A DNA stretch of 64,000 bases from Sporomusa acidovorans (GCF_900101845.1 NZ_FNAM01000019.1:38472-102471), one strand, 5' to 3'. Counted from the first letter of the stretch, positions 34,216-43,330 are shown. Program-made: numbers and translations. Notes: generated by a model not told the origin, from the letters alone.

Positions 34216-34401
34216 CTAAATATGAGTTAATCTGCGCACATACATGAATTTTACTTTTGCCTTGCTTGGCTTGCTTCTAAACAGCATGCTATAAACCATC
34301 TTTTTAGCATGTTCAGGGCTGCTCGTTTCTACCGTGTTAGTCATTAAAACAGCATTCCCGGCAGCCGGGCAAACTTGATATTTAACTTCATAGATTTCCA
34401 T
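34216..34401 (-). CDS. Hypothetical 61-residue protein
   Basis: The ATG at 34401 lies 8 bases after GAGGTG and opens a small basic protein (MEIYEVKYQVCPAAGNAVLM... KAKVKFMYVRRLTHI) with an alternating beta/alpha look. It has one Cys and no membrane helix. The family is unknown. It precedes the radical SAM gene on the same strand. Confidence 0.6.
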   Translation of the reverse strand: MEIYEVKYQVCPAAGNAVLMTNTVETSSPEHAKKMVYSMLFRSKPSKAKVKFMYVRRLTHI

Positions 34402-34643
34402 ATAACGACACCTCAACACCATATTTTCATAATCAGTTATGCAAATAAACTGATATAAGTAGATTAATTTTTACTAAGTATGATAGTAAAAATATTCAGA
34501 TTATACTTATTATTTTAGCATAAACATGGATTGTTCTGCTACTTAAAATTACATATTTCCACATATTTTTTCATAATTCGCATAAATTTTTAGGTGGCTA
34601 TCTGCGTCCGGGTACTTCATCTTCCTTAAAACCTATGGAATAG

Positions 34644-34741
34644 TTTGCGTAGATTTTTTCGCCATGCAAGGCGGAGGAGCCGCGCATATCGGACATATGT
34701 AAGGCGACGACAACGCGGCAGGGCGGAAAAAGATGCGCAAA
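34644..34741. repeat. Palindromic repeat element (about 100 bp)
   Basis: TTTGCGTAGATTTTTTCGCC at the left matches, inverted, GGCGGAAAAAGATGCGCAAA at the right. Internal CGCCatgcAAGGCGG and GGCGACG...CGGC sub-hairpins are present. The arrangement is that of a small non-coding repeat such as a MITE or REP-like unit. No coding or promoter signal is seen in the remaining intergenic sequence from 34430 to 34640, which is AT-rich. Confidence 0.5.
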
Positions 34742-34787
34742 ATATCATTCTATCTCCCAGCGCTTATCTGCCATACCGATTTCTTGA

Positions 34788-35387
34788 CTAACGCAAGCGA
34801 TCTGTCTGATGGGTTGTTCTAAGGTAACGCACATCTTCCGGGGTATTCAAATTATAGAACATTTCCCTTAGATCGCCTACCGGGCACAACTCACTTTCCC
34901 TAATTTTAAGAACCCGCACCTCCGAATAGAATTGGTATACTTGACGTACATTAGCCTGCAGACACTTTTCTATAGGTTTGACACAATTACGGGAATAGAC
35001 GGCACAAAGCGGTTCCAAGCGGCCTTCTATTTCAGGCACTATCACATCATATTCCGCACTGCGCTTAATTAAATAGCCGGCCAGTTCTTCGGTAAAAAAC
35101 GGCATATCGCAGGAGACGATAAAAGCATACTGATGCCGGGCGGCCATGAGGCCTGCGTGCATCCCCCCAAGGGGGCCCATGCCCGGGTAAGTGTCCGGAA
35201 CCTCGACAATACCCGGCAGGTTATATTTTGCCGTGCTGTTGCTGGCAACAATTATCTCATCGACAAAATTCCGCAGTTTACGAACAGTACGTTCGATCAT
35301 CGTCTCGTCATTATAGACCAAGAGCGTTTTATCACGCCCCATGCGCGAACTGCGTCCTCCTGCCAAAATTATACCGCTCACATCCAC
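34788..35387 (-). CDS. mobA: Molybdenum cofactor guanylyltransferase
   Basis: The 199-residue protein has the nucleotidyltransferase start GIILAGGRSSRMGRDK and MobA motifs VPDTYPGMGPLGGMH and FIVSCDMPFF. MobA joins GMP to molybdopterin to make the bis-MGD cofactor used by the DMSO-reductase family enzymes encoded nearby. I favour the GTG at 35387 (GGGGGA seven bases upstream) over the TTG at 35402. It lies downstream of the hydrogenase genes on the same strand. Confidence 0.92.
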   Translation of the reverse strand: MDVSGIILAGGRSSRMGRDKTLLVYNDETMIERTVRKLRNFVDEIIVASNSTAKYNLPGIVEVPDTYPGMGPLGGMHAGLMAARHQYAFIVSCDMPFFTEELAGYLIKRSAEYDVIVPEIEGRLEPLCAVYSRNCVKPIEKCLQANVRQVYQFYSEVRVLKIRESELCPVGDLREMFYNLNTPEDVRYLRTTHQTDRLR

Positions 35388-35454
35388 GGCACTGTCCCCC
35401 AATCCTGGTTCCTTAATTTGCTTAACGCGGCAAATTCACTGGCCACTAGCCGCA

Positions 35455-36159
35455 TTAACCTGCATGCTGCTGACCATTAACAGCTACGGAGCCGTCTTTT
35501 TTTACTAATTCAATTTCATTTTCCACCCATACCGGGTTATGATGCTTAGCCTCGCTGAGCGTTTGCGTACCATCGCCAAACATGCACAAAAACTCGCCCC
35601 AGTTGTAGATTCCGAGAAAAATATGCGCAAATACGCTGAGTCCCAGAATAATGCCGACAACTAAATGCACCATGTCAAACCAGTACATGGCTATTTTGGG
35701 TGCAACCGGCAGAAAAGCATATAATCCCCAGCCGGTAACAATCAATAGGATACCGCCGATTAACATCATGATTCCCATTTGTTTTTGGCCTGAGTTCATT
35801 TTGCCCATTGGCGGTACCGGGATGGTCTTACCTAACAGCATTTTTTGCGGATACCCGCCACAAACTTTCATCCAGGCGACGTCGCGTTCATCGTAGCTAA
35901 AGATTCTGCGGGTAAACGCGACAATTCTGTCTAAAGCAAAGATGGTATAAAAAATGCAGGATAGTGTAAGTATGCTGGCACCCACAATATGGATTTGCAT
36001 GACCAAGTTTTGCAGATCATCACTAAATGGCTTTAACCAAATGAAAAATCCGGTTATGGCTGCTGGTAAAAAACCTAAAATCAATCCCCAGTGAAAAACT
36101 CTGGAAACTAGCGGATGTTTAAGTACTCTTTGACCCTCTATATCATGATGGCTCATCAA
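35455..36159 (-). CDS. Cytochrome b subunit, hydrogenase/formate dehydrogenase type
   Basis: The 234-residue protein has four hydrophobic helices with paired His residues (HPLVSRVFHWGLILGF, MQIHIVGASILTL, FDMVHLVVGIILGLSVFAHIF) for two b-hemes. It fits FdnI/HydC-type anchors that pass electrons from a periplasmic enzyme to the quinone pool. It is in line with the Tat-tagged small subunit and the [FeFe] catalytic subunit, so the three genes should form one membrane-bound hydrogenase. Confidence 0.88.
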   Translation of the reverse strand: MMSHHDIEGQRVLKHPLVSRVFHWGLILGFLPAAITGFFIWLKPFSDDLQNLVMQIHIVGASILTLSCIFYTIFALDRIVAFTRRIFSYDERDVAWMKVCGGYPQKMLLGKTIPVPPMGKMNSGQKQMGIMMLIGGILLIVTGWGLYAFLPVAPKIAMYWFDMVHLVVGIILGLSVFAHIFLGIYNWGEFLCMFGDGTQTLSEAKHHNPVWVENEIELVKKDGSVAVNGQQHAG

Positions 36160-36168
36160 TTATCCCTC

Positions 36169-36480
36169 CTACACTAACTTGGTTCTGTCCACATACTTGG
36201 TATGAAACAGTTCTTCGGCTAACGGACTGAGTGGGTTTTTGGCAAACTTTTTGTACACGTCAGTCACAGCCTGGTTGTTGTGGCTTTGGCGGATTTTTGA
36301 TTTTGCATCATCTTTATAGATGCCCTGCGCCCGCAGCTTTATATATTTGGTCCGATCCTGGACCAAATCTGTGGCCACATAGGCACCGGTCCACAATACG
36401 GCGGCTGCCACACCGGCAAGGCCAATAAATTCACGCCGCGTTACTTTTACGGCTTTTTCAATATAATCATAATGCGCCAC
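36169..36480 (-). CDS. [FeFe] hydrogenase small subunit with Tat signal
   Basis: The 103-residue protein has a twin-arginine signal, TRREFIGLAGVAAAVLW, followed by an Fe_hyd_SSU domain (KIRQSHNNQAVTDVYKKF, LHT-like ELFHTKYVD). The Tat signal would export the folded large subunit by hitch-hiking. It lies 12 bases after the large subunit gene and 9 bases before the cytochrome b gene, so it is one operon. Confidence 0.9.
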   Translation of the reverse strand: MAHYDYIEKAVKVTRREFIGLAGVAAAVLWTGAYVATDLVQDRTKYIKLRAQGIYKDDAKSKIRQSHNNQAVTDVYKKFAKNPLSPLAEELFHTKYVDRTKLV

Positions 36481-36492
36481 TCTTTTCCCTCC

Positions 36493-37752
36493 TTATGACC
36501 ACGGCAGTACAGCCTTGGCTTTATCCAGCCAGGATGTTCCCATTGGATTGATTGGCTGACCGCCACCGTTGACACAGCCGCCCGGACAGTTCATGACTTC
36601 GATGAAATGATACGGGGATTTACCGGCTTTGGCTTCGTCTAACAGCGGTTTAACATTTGTCTTAATTCCGTGGGCTACGGCTACTTTGAGGGTTACTTCC
36701 TTACCAGTCTTAACGTCTTTCATGGTAACGCTGGCTTCTTTCACCCCTTTAAGACCGCGAACCGGCTGGAATTCCAGCACATCAAGCTCTTTGCCGGTAA
36801 TCACGAAGTAAGCGGTTCTGAGTGCGGCTTCCATAACGCCGCCGGTATTGCCGAAAATCGTGCCTGCACCGCTGTACTGCGCCAGCGGATTATCCTGGTC
36901 GGTAAATTCAGGAACACTTTTAAAATCAATATTCAGCTTTTTAAATAACCGGGCTAGATCCCTGGTTGTGAGTACAACATCAATATCCGGATAGCTGCCT
37001 GACCGGCCCTGCGTCTGCCAGTAGCGGGCGGCACTCGTAAATTCCGGACGCGAAGCCTCGAATTTTTTCGCCGTGCAGGGCATGATCCCCACCATGAACA
37101 TGTCTTCCGGGTTAACCTTCCAGACTTCTTTGGCGCCGTAAGTTTTTCCCAGGGCACCGGCCATCATCATCGGCGATTTCGCGGAGGACATATTGGGCAG
37201 CAGTTCAGGATAATTAAGTTCTGCATACCGTACCCAGGCCGGACAGCAGGAAGTAAATTGCGGCAAAGGCCCCAAATGATGTTCCGACGGCTCGCCTAAG
37301 GCAAAATGACGGATTTTGGCAATCAGTTCCATGCCCTCTTCCATGATGGTCTGGTCGGCCGTGAAATTGGTGTCCAAAATTTTAAAGCCGGCTTGTTTGA
37401 GGGCACCATAAAGCTTCTCTGTCACCAGACTGCCTGGCTCCATACCAAACTCCTCGCCGATGGCCACCCGGACAGACGGGGCCATCGTCCCTACGACGGT
37501 AATTTTTTTGTTTTTCAGTTGCTCGATCACTTTGTCGACAACATCAACTTTATCCTTGGGCGCCCCAAAAGGACAGTTGACCAGGCACTGCCCGCAAGAG
37601 ATACATTTTTCACTGTCGATTGAATGCACAGCCCCATATTTGCCCTGTATTGCATCTGCCGGGCAAAAGGACTTGCAAGAATCGCAGCCTTTACAAACCT
37701 TTCGATCAATTTCAATTACACTGGTTACTTCTTGCTCTTGAAATCCTTTCAA
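36493..37752 (-). CDS. [FeFe] hydrogenase catalytic subunit
   Basis: The 419-residue protein has two 4Fe-4S motifs (Cys 20/23/26/30 and 50/53/56/60) and the three H-cluster signatures: TSCCPAW (167-173), IMPCTAKKFE and VMNCPGGCVNGGGQP. It is the short, two-ferredoxin-cluster form found in periplasmic enzymes such as Desulfovibrio HydAB. TTG 37752 has GGGAGG nine bases upstream. With the Tat-tagged small subunit and cytochrome b it forms a respiratory H2-uptake (or H2-evolving) complex. HydEFG maturases are not in the window. Confidence 0.93.
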   Translation of the reverse strand: MKGFQEQEVTSVIEIDRKVCKGCDSCKSFCPADAIQGKYGAVHSIDSEKCISCGQCLVNCPFGAPKDKVDVVDKVIEQLKNKKITVVGTMAPSVRVAIGEEFGMEPGSLVTEKLYGALKQAGFKILDTNFTADQTIMEEGMELIAKIRHFALGEPSEHHLGPLPQFTSCCPAWVRYAELNYPELLPNMSSAKSPMMMAGALGKTYGAKEVWKVNPEDMFMVGIMPCTAKKFEASRPEFTSAARYWQTQGRSGSYPDIDVVLTTRDLARLFKKLNIDFKSVPEFTDQDNPLAQYSGAGTIFGNTGGVMEAALRTAYFVITGKELDVLEFQPVRGLKGVKEASVTMKDVKTGKEVTLKVAVAHGIKTNVKPLLDEAKAGKSPYHFIEVMNCPGGCVNGGGQPINPMGTSWLDKAKAVLPWS

Positions 37753-37834
37753 GATTCTACCTCCCTTATAAGATTTAAGGTAACTAGCTCATAGCAACTT
37801 CTGGTGTGCTTTAAGGGAGCTTAGTTAGCTTAGC

Positions 37835-37863
37835 AAATCAGAAAGTACAGTGCTTTCTGATTT
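37835..37863 (-). terminator. Hairpin after moeA
   Basis: AAATCAGAAAG pairs with CTTTCTGATTT around a 7-base loop. It lies downstream of the moeA stop and upstream of the hydrogenase operon. Confidence 0.6.
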
Positions 37864-37901
37864 ACTAAAAAAACTAGTTAACCAGTGCTAAGAATGTCTC
37901 T

Positions 37902-39125
37902 TTATTGTCTGCCAATGACGACGGCTGAAACCTCTTGACCGGCGACAAGCGGCCCATTGCCGGCAGGCACGTCAATTAATATATTGCAGTCAATCATTGA
38001 TTTTAAAACACCATTGCTTTGCTCGCCGGTAAGTTTTGCATAACGGATATTATTAATTATTTCTACTTTAGCGCGCAAAAACCTGCGTTGTTGACTCGAT
38101 TTATTAAAATTGTCCTTTAAAATTGCGGAAATTTTAGGCGGCAAGCCGCTTTCAAACCCCAGCATCCGTTTAATGAGCGGGGCAACAATCAGGTCAAAGG
38201 TAATAAATGCAGCCGCCGGATTGCCGGAAAGACCAATAATGAGTTTATTGTTATACTGGGCGGCGATGATCGGCGAACCGGGCTTCATATCCACTTTCCA
38301 GAAGATAATTTCGGCACCGATTTGTTTAAGAGCAGCCGGAACAATGTCATAATCACCCACAGAAACACCACCGGTGGTAATGACTAAATCCGACAGTGCC
38401 AATGCCCGGCTAATATGCTCCACAATAGCGGCTTGTTCATCAGGAACAACCCCCATCATAACAGGGGCGGCCCCAAGCTGTGAACAGCAAGCCCCCAGAC
38501 TGTGCAGATTGGAGTTATAGATCTTGCCTGGTCTTAGTTTTTCGGACGGGTCAATTACTTCATCCCCGGTGCTTAAAATAGCGACTTTGGCTTTGCTAAA
38601 TACCGGTACTGCGGCAACGCCGATGCCTGCCAGCAACCCAACAAGCGGCGGTGTCAACACCGTACCTTTTGCGGCAATTAATTCTCCCTGGCGGACGTCC
38701 TCACCGGCGCGGATGATATTACTCCCCGCCTGTAAAGGATACATAACTTTAAGCTGATTTCCTGTTCTTGCTACATCCTCAAATTTGATAATGACATCGG
38801 CCCCTGCCGGCAGCGGGGCGCCGGTCATAACCTTGATTGCTGTTCCGGGGGTTACTTGTTTTTCCGGTACAAAGCCTGCCCGTACTTCTTCGATTACCTG
38901 GAGAATTGCCGGGTTCTCCGAACTTGCTGTTTCCGTATCGCCGGCTTGCAGCGCATAGCCGTCCAAGGGAGATTTATCAAAAGGCGGCAGATTTATAGCT
39001 GTCCGTATATCCTGGCTTAAAAGTCTGCCGACAGCCTCTGCCAGTGATACATGGCATTCCTTAACCGGCCGTACTAATTCCAGTAATGTTGTCTGGGCTT
39101 CCTCCAGTGGGATACCTGTCTTCAT
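37902..39125 (-). CDS. moeA: Molybdopterin molybdenumtransferase
   Basis: The 407-residue protein has the MoeA domain order with PPFDKSPLDGYALQ near the N-terminus, TGAPLPAGADVIIKFED, the MoCF central motif LVITTGGVSVGDYD, and GLSGNPAAAFITF. MoeA inserts molybdate into adenylylated molybdopterin. I choose ATG 39125 with AGAGGTGG; the longer frame is upstream noise. It is the last gene of the moa operon. Confidence 0.93.
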   Translation of the reverse strand: MKTGIPLEEAQTTLLELVRPVKECHVSLAEAVGRLLSQDIRTAINLPPFDKSPLDGYALQAGDTETASSENPAILQVIEEVRAGFVPEKQVTPGTAIKVMTGAPLPAGADVIIKFEDVARTGNQLKVMYPLQAGSNIIRAGEDVRQGELIAAKGTVLTPPLVGLLAGIGVAAVPVFSKAKVAILSTGDEVIDPSEKLRPGKIYNSNLHSLGACCSQLGAAPVMMGVVPDEQAAIVEHISRALALSDLVITTGGVSVGDYDIVPAALKQIGAEIIFWKVDMKPGSPIIAAQYNNKLIIGLSGNPAAAFITFDLIVAPLIKRMLGFESGLPPKISAILKDNFNKSSQQRRFLRAKVEIINNIRYAKLTGEQSNGVLKSMIDCNILIDVPAGNGPLVAGQEVSAVVIGRQ

Positions 39126-39148
39126 TTTTTCCACCTCTTGCCTAATTT

Positions 39149-40171
39149 TCACGCACCGGTTCCAAATGAACAGGCAGGATATTGACATACATCACACTCA
39201 AGACATAATCCACCCATCCCTAATTTGACAATCATTGGTCTGGTAACGGTCTGTCCTGACAAAACCATCGGCAGGACAAGGTCAAATACGGTTGTTTTAT
39301 GATACATAACACAGCCGGGCAGTCCCAAAATCGGAACTTTACCTAAGTAAGCTACCATCAGCATAGCGCCCGGCAGCACAGGCGCGCCGTAGGTGACGAT
39401 TTTAGCGCCGGCTTTTTTTATCCCGCTCGGGGTAACGTCGTCAGCATCAACCGACATGCCGCCGGTTGTCAGGATCATCTCGGCACCGCTGCCGATGAGC
39501 GTGGCAACAGCCTGCGCTATTTGTTCCGCATCATCAGGAACAATAATATGCTCAATGACTTTACAGCCAAAGCCTTCGACCTTGGCTTTTACAACCGGCC
39601 CGAACTTATCCTCAATCCGGCCGTGATAAACCTCGCTGCCGGTGGTGATAACGCCTACTTGGTAAGGGTGAAACGGTTTAACGGCAACAACTTCGGTTTG
39701 CCGGGTAATTTCTTCAATTTCTTTTATTTTGGTTTCAGCAATGAGCAAGGGGACAACCCGGGCACTGGCGACCTTATCGCCCTTTTTTACAGGCCGGTTG
39801 TTGTTGCGGGTGGCAACTACAATCTCTTCTATGGTATTAACCCGCAGCAATATTTCTTCATTAATGGCCAGCATCCCGCTATGTTCGGCAATAAGGTTAA
39901 CCTTGCCCTCGGCAGGTTCGGTCAGGCTGAGTCCCTGCCCTTTTACCGCACGGGCAAGCCGGACTCCGGCGTCATTTTCATGCAAAAAACCTTCTTTTAG
40001 CTCCCATACATACAGATGCTCTTTGCCTAACTTTAAGAGATTGGGTATATCCTCCTCGGTAATGATGTGCCCCTTTTTAAATGCCCGTCCTTTGAATTCG
40101 CCGGGTACTATTTTGGTAATGTCATGGCATAATACATTGCCGACTGCATCTTCCACTCTGACGATCTGCAT
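39149..40171 (-). CDS. MoeA/MoaB-like molybdopterin-binding protein, Cys-rich tail
   Basis: The 340-residue protein shares a MoCF_biosynth domain (GVITTGSEVYHG; MILTTGGMSVDADDVTPSG; ILGLPGCVMYHKTTVFD) with a reduced MoeA N-terminal part. The tail CLECDVCQYPACSFGTG adds four cysteines, which may bind a metal. Proteins of this group lie beside MoeA in many anaerobes and are thought to act in molybdenum insertion. They may act as a second MoeA for a different metal or substrate. Confidence 0.88.
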   Translation of the reverse strand: MQIVRVEDAVGNVLCHDITKIVPGEFKGRAFKKGHIITEEDIPNLLKLGKEHLYVWELKEGFLHENDAGVRLARAVKGQGLSLTEPAEGKVNLIAEHSGMLAINEEILLRVNTIEEIVVATRNNNRPVKKGDKVASARVVPLLIAETKIKEIEEITRQTEVVAVKPFHPYQVGVITTGSEVYHGRIEDKFGPVVKAKVEGFGCKVIEHIIVPDDAEQIAQAVATLIGSGAEMILTTGGMSVDADDVTPSGIKKAGAKIVTYGAPVLPGAMLMVAYLGKVPILGLPGCVMYHKTTVFDLVLPMVLSGQTVTRPMIVKLGMGGLCLECDVCQYPACSFGTGA

Positions 40172-40200
40172 TTGTTACTTCTCCTTCCATGTTAACCTAT

Positions 40201-40644
40201 TCAGCCGCTGTAACCAATCCGTTCAATGGTATCGCCAGCTTTTATCCAGCCCGGAGTAAGCACTTTGGTAAAAATCCCTTCTCTGGGCATCACACAGTCA
40301 CCGGTCTTTTCCCTGATGGCACAGCCCTTGTGGCACTCCTTACCGATTTGCGTTACTTCCATTACTGTTTCGCCTATTTTCAGTTTGGTGCCCACAGGCA
40401 ACTCATACAAAACAATGCCTTCGGTCGTAATATTTTCGGCGAAATTTCCTGCTTCAAGATTATGAAAACCCCGGGTTCGCATTTTATCAATGCTTTCATT
40501 GCCGAGCAGGCTTACCTGTCTGTGCCAGTTGCCGGCATGAGCGTCCCCGTTAAGGCCGTGGTCTACCTCAAAATAGCCTTTTTCCAGCGGCCGCTTTATT
40601 TCTCCTTTGTTTTCACTTATATTAACTGCCAGTACCTTGGCCAT
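40201..40644 (-). CDS. MOSC domain protein
   Basis: The 147-residue protein has the MOSC beta-barrel motifs (GLNGDAHAGNWHRQVSLL; NFAENITTEGI; KECHKGCAIREKTGDCVM) with the conserved Cys in CHKGCAI. MOSC domains bind molybdopterin cofactors or transfer sulfur. ATG 40644 follows GGAGGGACAAATA. It is in the moa operon. Confidence 0.9.
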   Translation of the reverse strand: MAKVLAVNISENKGEIKRPLEKGYFEVDHGLNGDAHAGNWHRQVSLLGNESIDKMRTRGFHNLEAGNFAENITTEGIVLYELPVGTKLKIGETVMEVTQIGKECHKGCAIREKTGDCVMPREGIFTKVLTPGWIKAGDTIERIGYSG

Positions 40645-40678
40645 TATTTGTCCCTCCTTTATCAATAAAAAATCCTCT

Positions 40679-41155
40679 TCATTCTTCCCGTTTAACATGA
40701 CCGCTTTTACCGCCCATTTTTTCCAGCAGCATGATATCGGTAATTTTCATCCAGCGGTCAATGGCCTTGCTCATATCATAGATGGTCATAGCGGCAATAC
40801 TGACACCACTGATCGCTTCCATTTCCACCCCTGTTTTTCCGGTCGTTTTCACTTGACAGCGAATCGTGATTGTGGAATTTAATTCATTCATTGCAAATTC
40901 AATATTTACCGATGTTAACATGAGCGGGTGACACATGGGTATCAGGCCGGACGTTTGTTTAGCCCCCATGATACCGGCGACCTGCGCCACTCCCAGGACG
41001 TCTCCTTTTTTGACACCGCCGCTTTTAATGGCTTGTAAAGTCGCTGGCTGCATGTGGACAACAGCCTGAGCCGTCGCTACGCGCACCGTATCATTTTTTT
41101 CACTTACATCCACCATGCGGGCATATCCGTCATTGTTAAAATGAGTAAAGTCCAC
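40679..41155 (-). CDS. moaC: Cyclic pyranopterin monophosphate synthase
   Basis: The 158-residue protein matches MoaC in length and motifs ([56 protein letters not shown]). MoaC turns the MoaA product into cyclic pyranopterin monophosphate. It is separated from moaA by only a few bases. Confidence 0.95.
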   Translation of the reverse strand: MDFTHFNNDGYARMVDVSEKNDTVRVATAQAVVHMQPATLQAIKSGGVKKGDVLGVAQVAGIMGAKQTSGLIPMCHPLMLTSVNIEFAMNELNSTITIRCQVKTTGKTGVEMEAISGVSIAAMTIYDMSKAIDRWMKITDIMLLEKMGGKSGHVKREE

Positions 41156-41158
41156 TTG

Positions 41159-42139
41159 TTATCCCCCTATTTGGTACATCTTGCGCTTGTTATCCGCTCC
41201 CCAGCCTTCATTCATATGGTGACGGTTGGGTTTTTCCCTGATGGCCCGGCAGAATATTTCCGCCATTTTCTCATCACTGGCCTGGTTTTGCAGAGCCAGT
41301 TTAAGATTGAATTCTTGTTTGCCAAACAAACAGCCGCGAAGCTTGCCATCAGCCGTCATACGAATCCGGTTGCACTCACCACAGAAATGATCACTCATTG
41401 CACTGATAAATCCAACCGAGCCCATGCCGCCACGTATTTGGTAGCACTTAGCCGGTCCATTTCCCTGCACATTGGCGCCTTTATGCAAGTCGTACTTTTG
41501 CTCAATAATTTCTCTGATTTCACTGACTGTCACAACCCTGTCGGTTTTATAAAAAGGTAAGTCCCCTACAGGCATAAACTCAATAAAGCGTACATGCAGC
41601 GGCATTTTTTTTGCTAATTCGACAAAATCCAATATCTCATCATCATTAATGCCTTTCATTACCACCGTATTAATTTTTATCGGCGCCATGCCGATTTCCA
41701 TTGCTTTGGATATGGAACGGACTACAGTTTTCAGGCTGCCCCGGCGGGTGATATACTTAAACCGCTCCTCGTCCAGGCTGTCGAGACTAAAGTTGACTCT
41801 GGTCAAACCGGCGGCTTTCAGGTCTTCCGCCATATCGGCAAATAACATCCCGTTCGTCGTGATCGCGATATCATTGATTTGAGGAATTTGGGCAATATCG
41901 CCAATCAGTTTGGTAATATTCTTACGCACAAGCGGCTCGCCGCCGGTCAGGCGAATCTTTTGAATGCCGATCCGCGCCGCTACCCTAACGAGATGAGCGA
42001 TTTCCTCCAAGGTAAGGATATTAGCATGACCGAGATCCTCAATTCCTTCTTCCGGCATACAGTACTTACATCGCAGATTGCATCTGTTGGTTACAGAAAC
42101 ACGTAAATAATCAATATTGCGAGCATAACTGTCAAACAT
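41159..42139 (-). CDS. moaA: GTP 3',8-cyclase
   Basis: The 326-residue radical SAM enzyme has the CNLRCKYCMPEEG cluster motif and C-terminal second-cluster cysteines (CGECNRIRMTADGKLRGC). MoaA starts molybdopterin synthesis from GTP. It is the first gene of the moa operon. The leader holds a sigma-54 promoter (42454-42469), a Moco riboswitch (42244-42360) and an intrinsic terminator (42190-42230). Confidence 0.95.
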   Translation of the reverse strand: MFDSYARNIDYLRVSVTNRCNLRCKYCMPEEGIEDLGHANILTLEEIAHLVRVAARIGIQKIRLTGGEPLVRKNITKLIGDIAQIPQINDIAITTNGMLFADMAEDLKAAGLTRVNFSLDSLDEERFKYITRRGSLKTVVRSISKAMEIGMAPIKINTVVMKGINDDEILDFVELAKKMPLHVRFIEFMPVGDLPFYKTDRVVTVSEIREIIEQKYDLHKGANVQGNGPAKCYQIRGGMGSVGFISAMSDHFCGECNRIRMTADGKLRGCLFGKQEFNLKLALQNQASDEKMAEIFCRAIREKPNRHHMNEGWGADNKRKMYQIGG

Positions 42140-42189
42140 AATTCATTCACTTCCTTCCTGCTTAGCTATAGCAAATTTTTATTCAAATC

Positions 42190-42230
42190 TAAAAAGTAAA
42201 ACTTCTGTATAGACGCACACAGAAGTTTTT
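42190..42230 (-). terminator. Terminator of the Moco riboswitch leader
   Basis: AAAACTTCTGT and ACAGAAGTTTT form a perfect stem, followed on the minus strand by ACTTTTT. It lies between the aptamer and moaA and is the probable expression platform. Confidence 0.85.
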
Positions 42231-42243
42231 CAAAAAACTAATG

Positions 42244-42360
42244 AAGCGCCTCCTTCCCGAGATTGGGAGGTAGCAAAATTTCTTTCGCTACCCCGTGAAC
42301 AAATCGTTCAGACTGCCAGACCATGGATGACTTTAGGTCATGCAGCTCGGAGTGCCAACT
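42244..42360 (-). promoter_or_regulatory. Molybdenum cofactor (Moco RNA) riboswitch
   Basis: On the minus strand the segment shows CACTCCGAGCTGC early and CTACCTCCCA...GGGAAGGAGGCGC late. Two hairpins lie between (CATGACCTAAAGTCATCCATG and GGGTAGCGAAAG...TTTTGCTACC). This is the arrangement of the Moco RNA motif found before moa operons. A terminator and moaA follow. Confidence 0.8.
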
Positions 42361-42453
42361 ATTATTTAGTTTTGGCTACCCTCATTTTGTTACAAATCCG
42401 CATTTAAGTTTATATAAACTCTTAATACTATTTAAATACTATTTAATTATTAT

Positions 42454-42469
42454 TGCAAAATTCATGCCA
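42454..42469 (-). promoter_or_regulatory. Sigma-54 promoter of the moa operon
   Basis: On the minus strand TGGCAT-GAATT-TTGCA keeps the GG/GC doublets at the 12-base spacing needed for -24/-12 recognition. The same pattern precedes the respiratory operon at 51408-51423. Confidence 0.8.
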
Positions 42470-42563
42470 AGTATTTTTTTTATTATTCAATCGTAAAACC
42501 CCTTGTGAATAAAGCCTTTGTCGCTATCGTAACTTTCGCGTGTTTCATTTGATTTTTTTATTT

Positions 42564-42590
42564 TGAGAAACCTCACGTTTTTTTGTATCA
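42564..42590 (-). promoter_or_regulatory. Conserved upstream element of the moa promoter (candidate activator site)
   Basis: In plus-strand order TGAGAAAC...GTATCA, about 100 bases upstream of the -24 box. It matches the element at 51519-51546 (TGAGAAAC...GTCTCA) in the same place, including the flanking TTTT runs. Confidence 0.6.
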
Positions 42591-42660
42591 TTTTGAAATC
42601 AATGCTCTTCTTTGTAGATAGTATCCAATAAAGATTTACAGGCAGGGTGTTACCATTTTA

Positions 42661-42704
42661 AAAAATAAAACTTCTGCTGCATTTGCACAGAAGTTTTATT
42701 TTTA
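42661..42704 (-). terminator. Terminator of the molybdenum respiratory operon
   Basis: AAAACTTCTG pairs with CAGAAGTTTT, followed by ATTTTTT on the minus strand, just after the flavin reductase-like gene. Confidence 0.85.
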
Positions 42705-42715
42705 AATTCTTGAAT

Positions 42716-43303
42716 CTATATACGCATTAAAGAATCTCGAAGTGTTACCCCCATAGAATACACTTGCCCCAAATATTCGCCAAAGGCGTAGTAAGCACGA
42801 TCCGAAGCACAGCTAATTAATGGCTTAACCAAACTAACAATTGGCATGCCGTTATGGTCAAGAATTTCTTCATCCGCTTTCACGCCGATAATCTGACCAA
42901 TAAATTGCGTGTGAGCCCCCAGCTCAATGGTATGAAGCAATTTGCACTCAAATGTTAAAGGAAACTCTTTTATATAGGGCGCATTTACCTTGTCACTTTT
43001 TAGCGGCGTAAGCCCGGTTGCTGCAAATTTGTCGGTGTCTTTACCGGAGGCAAGACCGATATAATCGGCTTCAGCCACATGGCGTACGGACGGAATATTA
43101 ATGGTAAATGCTTTTTGCATAAGAATGTTTGTATATGTCAACCGTGATTTTCGCAAGGATATGGCTATACACGGGGGAGTCGAGCAAACTATCCCGCCCC
43201 AGGCCACAGTCATCATATTAGGCTTACCGCTATCATCATAGCTGCCAACAACCCAGACCGGCGAGGGCATAGCAACTACTTTAGTTCCCAGAGACTTTTT
43301 CAT
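42716..43303 (-). CDS. Flavin reductase-like protein (FMN-binding split barrel)
   Basis: The 195-residue protein has the flavin_reduct domain: VWVVGSYDDSGKPNMMTVAW, CIAISLRKSRLTYTNIL and a C-terminal strand region. Such proteins bind FMN and often bring electrons to iron-sulfur or ferric partners. ATG 43303 follows AAGGAGGGG. It closes the large molybdenum operon. It may reoxidise or reduce a partner of the FeS subunits upstream. Confidence 0.85.
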   Translation of the reverse strand: MKKSLGTKVVAMPSPVWVVGSYDDSGKPNMMTVAWGGIVCSTPPCIAISLRKSRLTYTNILMQKAFTINIPSVRHVAEADYIGLASGKDTDKFAATGLTPLKSDKVNAPYIKEFPLTFECKLLHTIELGAHTQFIGQIIGVKADEEILDHNGMPIVSLVKPLISCASDRAYYAFGEYLGQVYSMGVTLRDSLMRI

Positions 43304-43330
43304 TATGCTCACCCCTCCTTAGTAAGTCCG

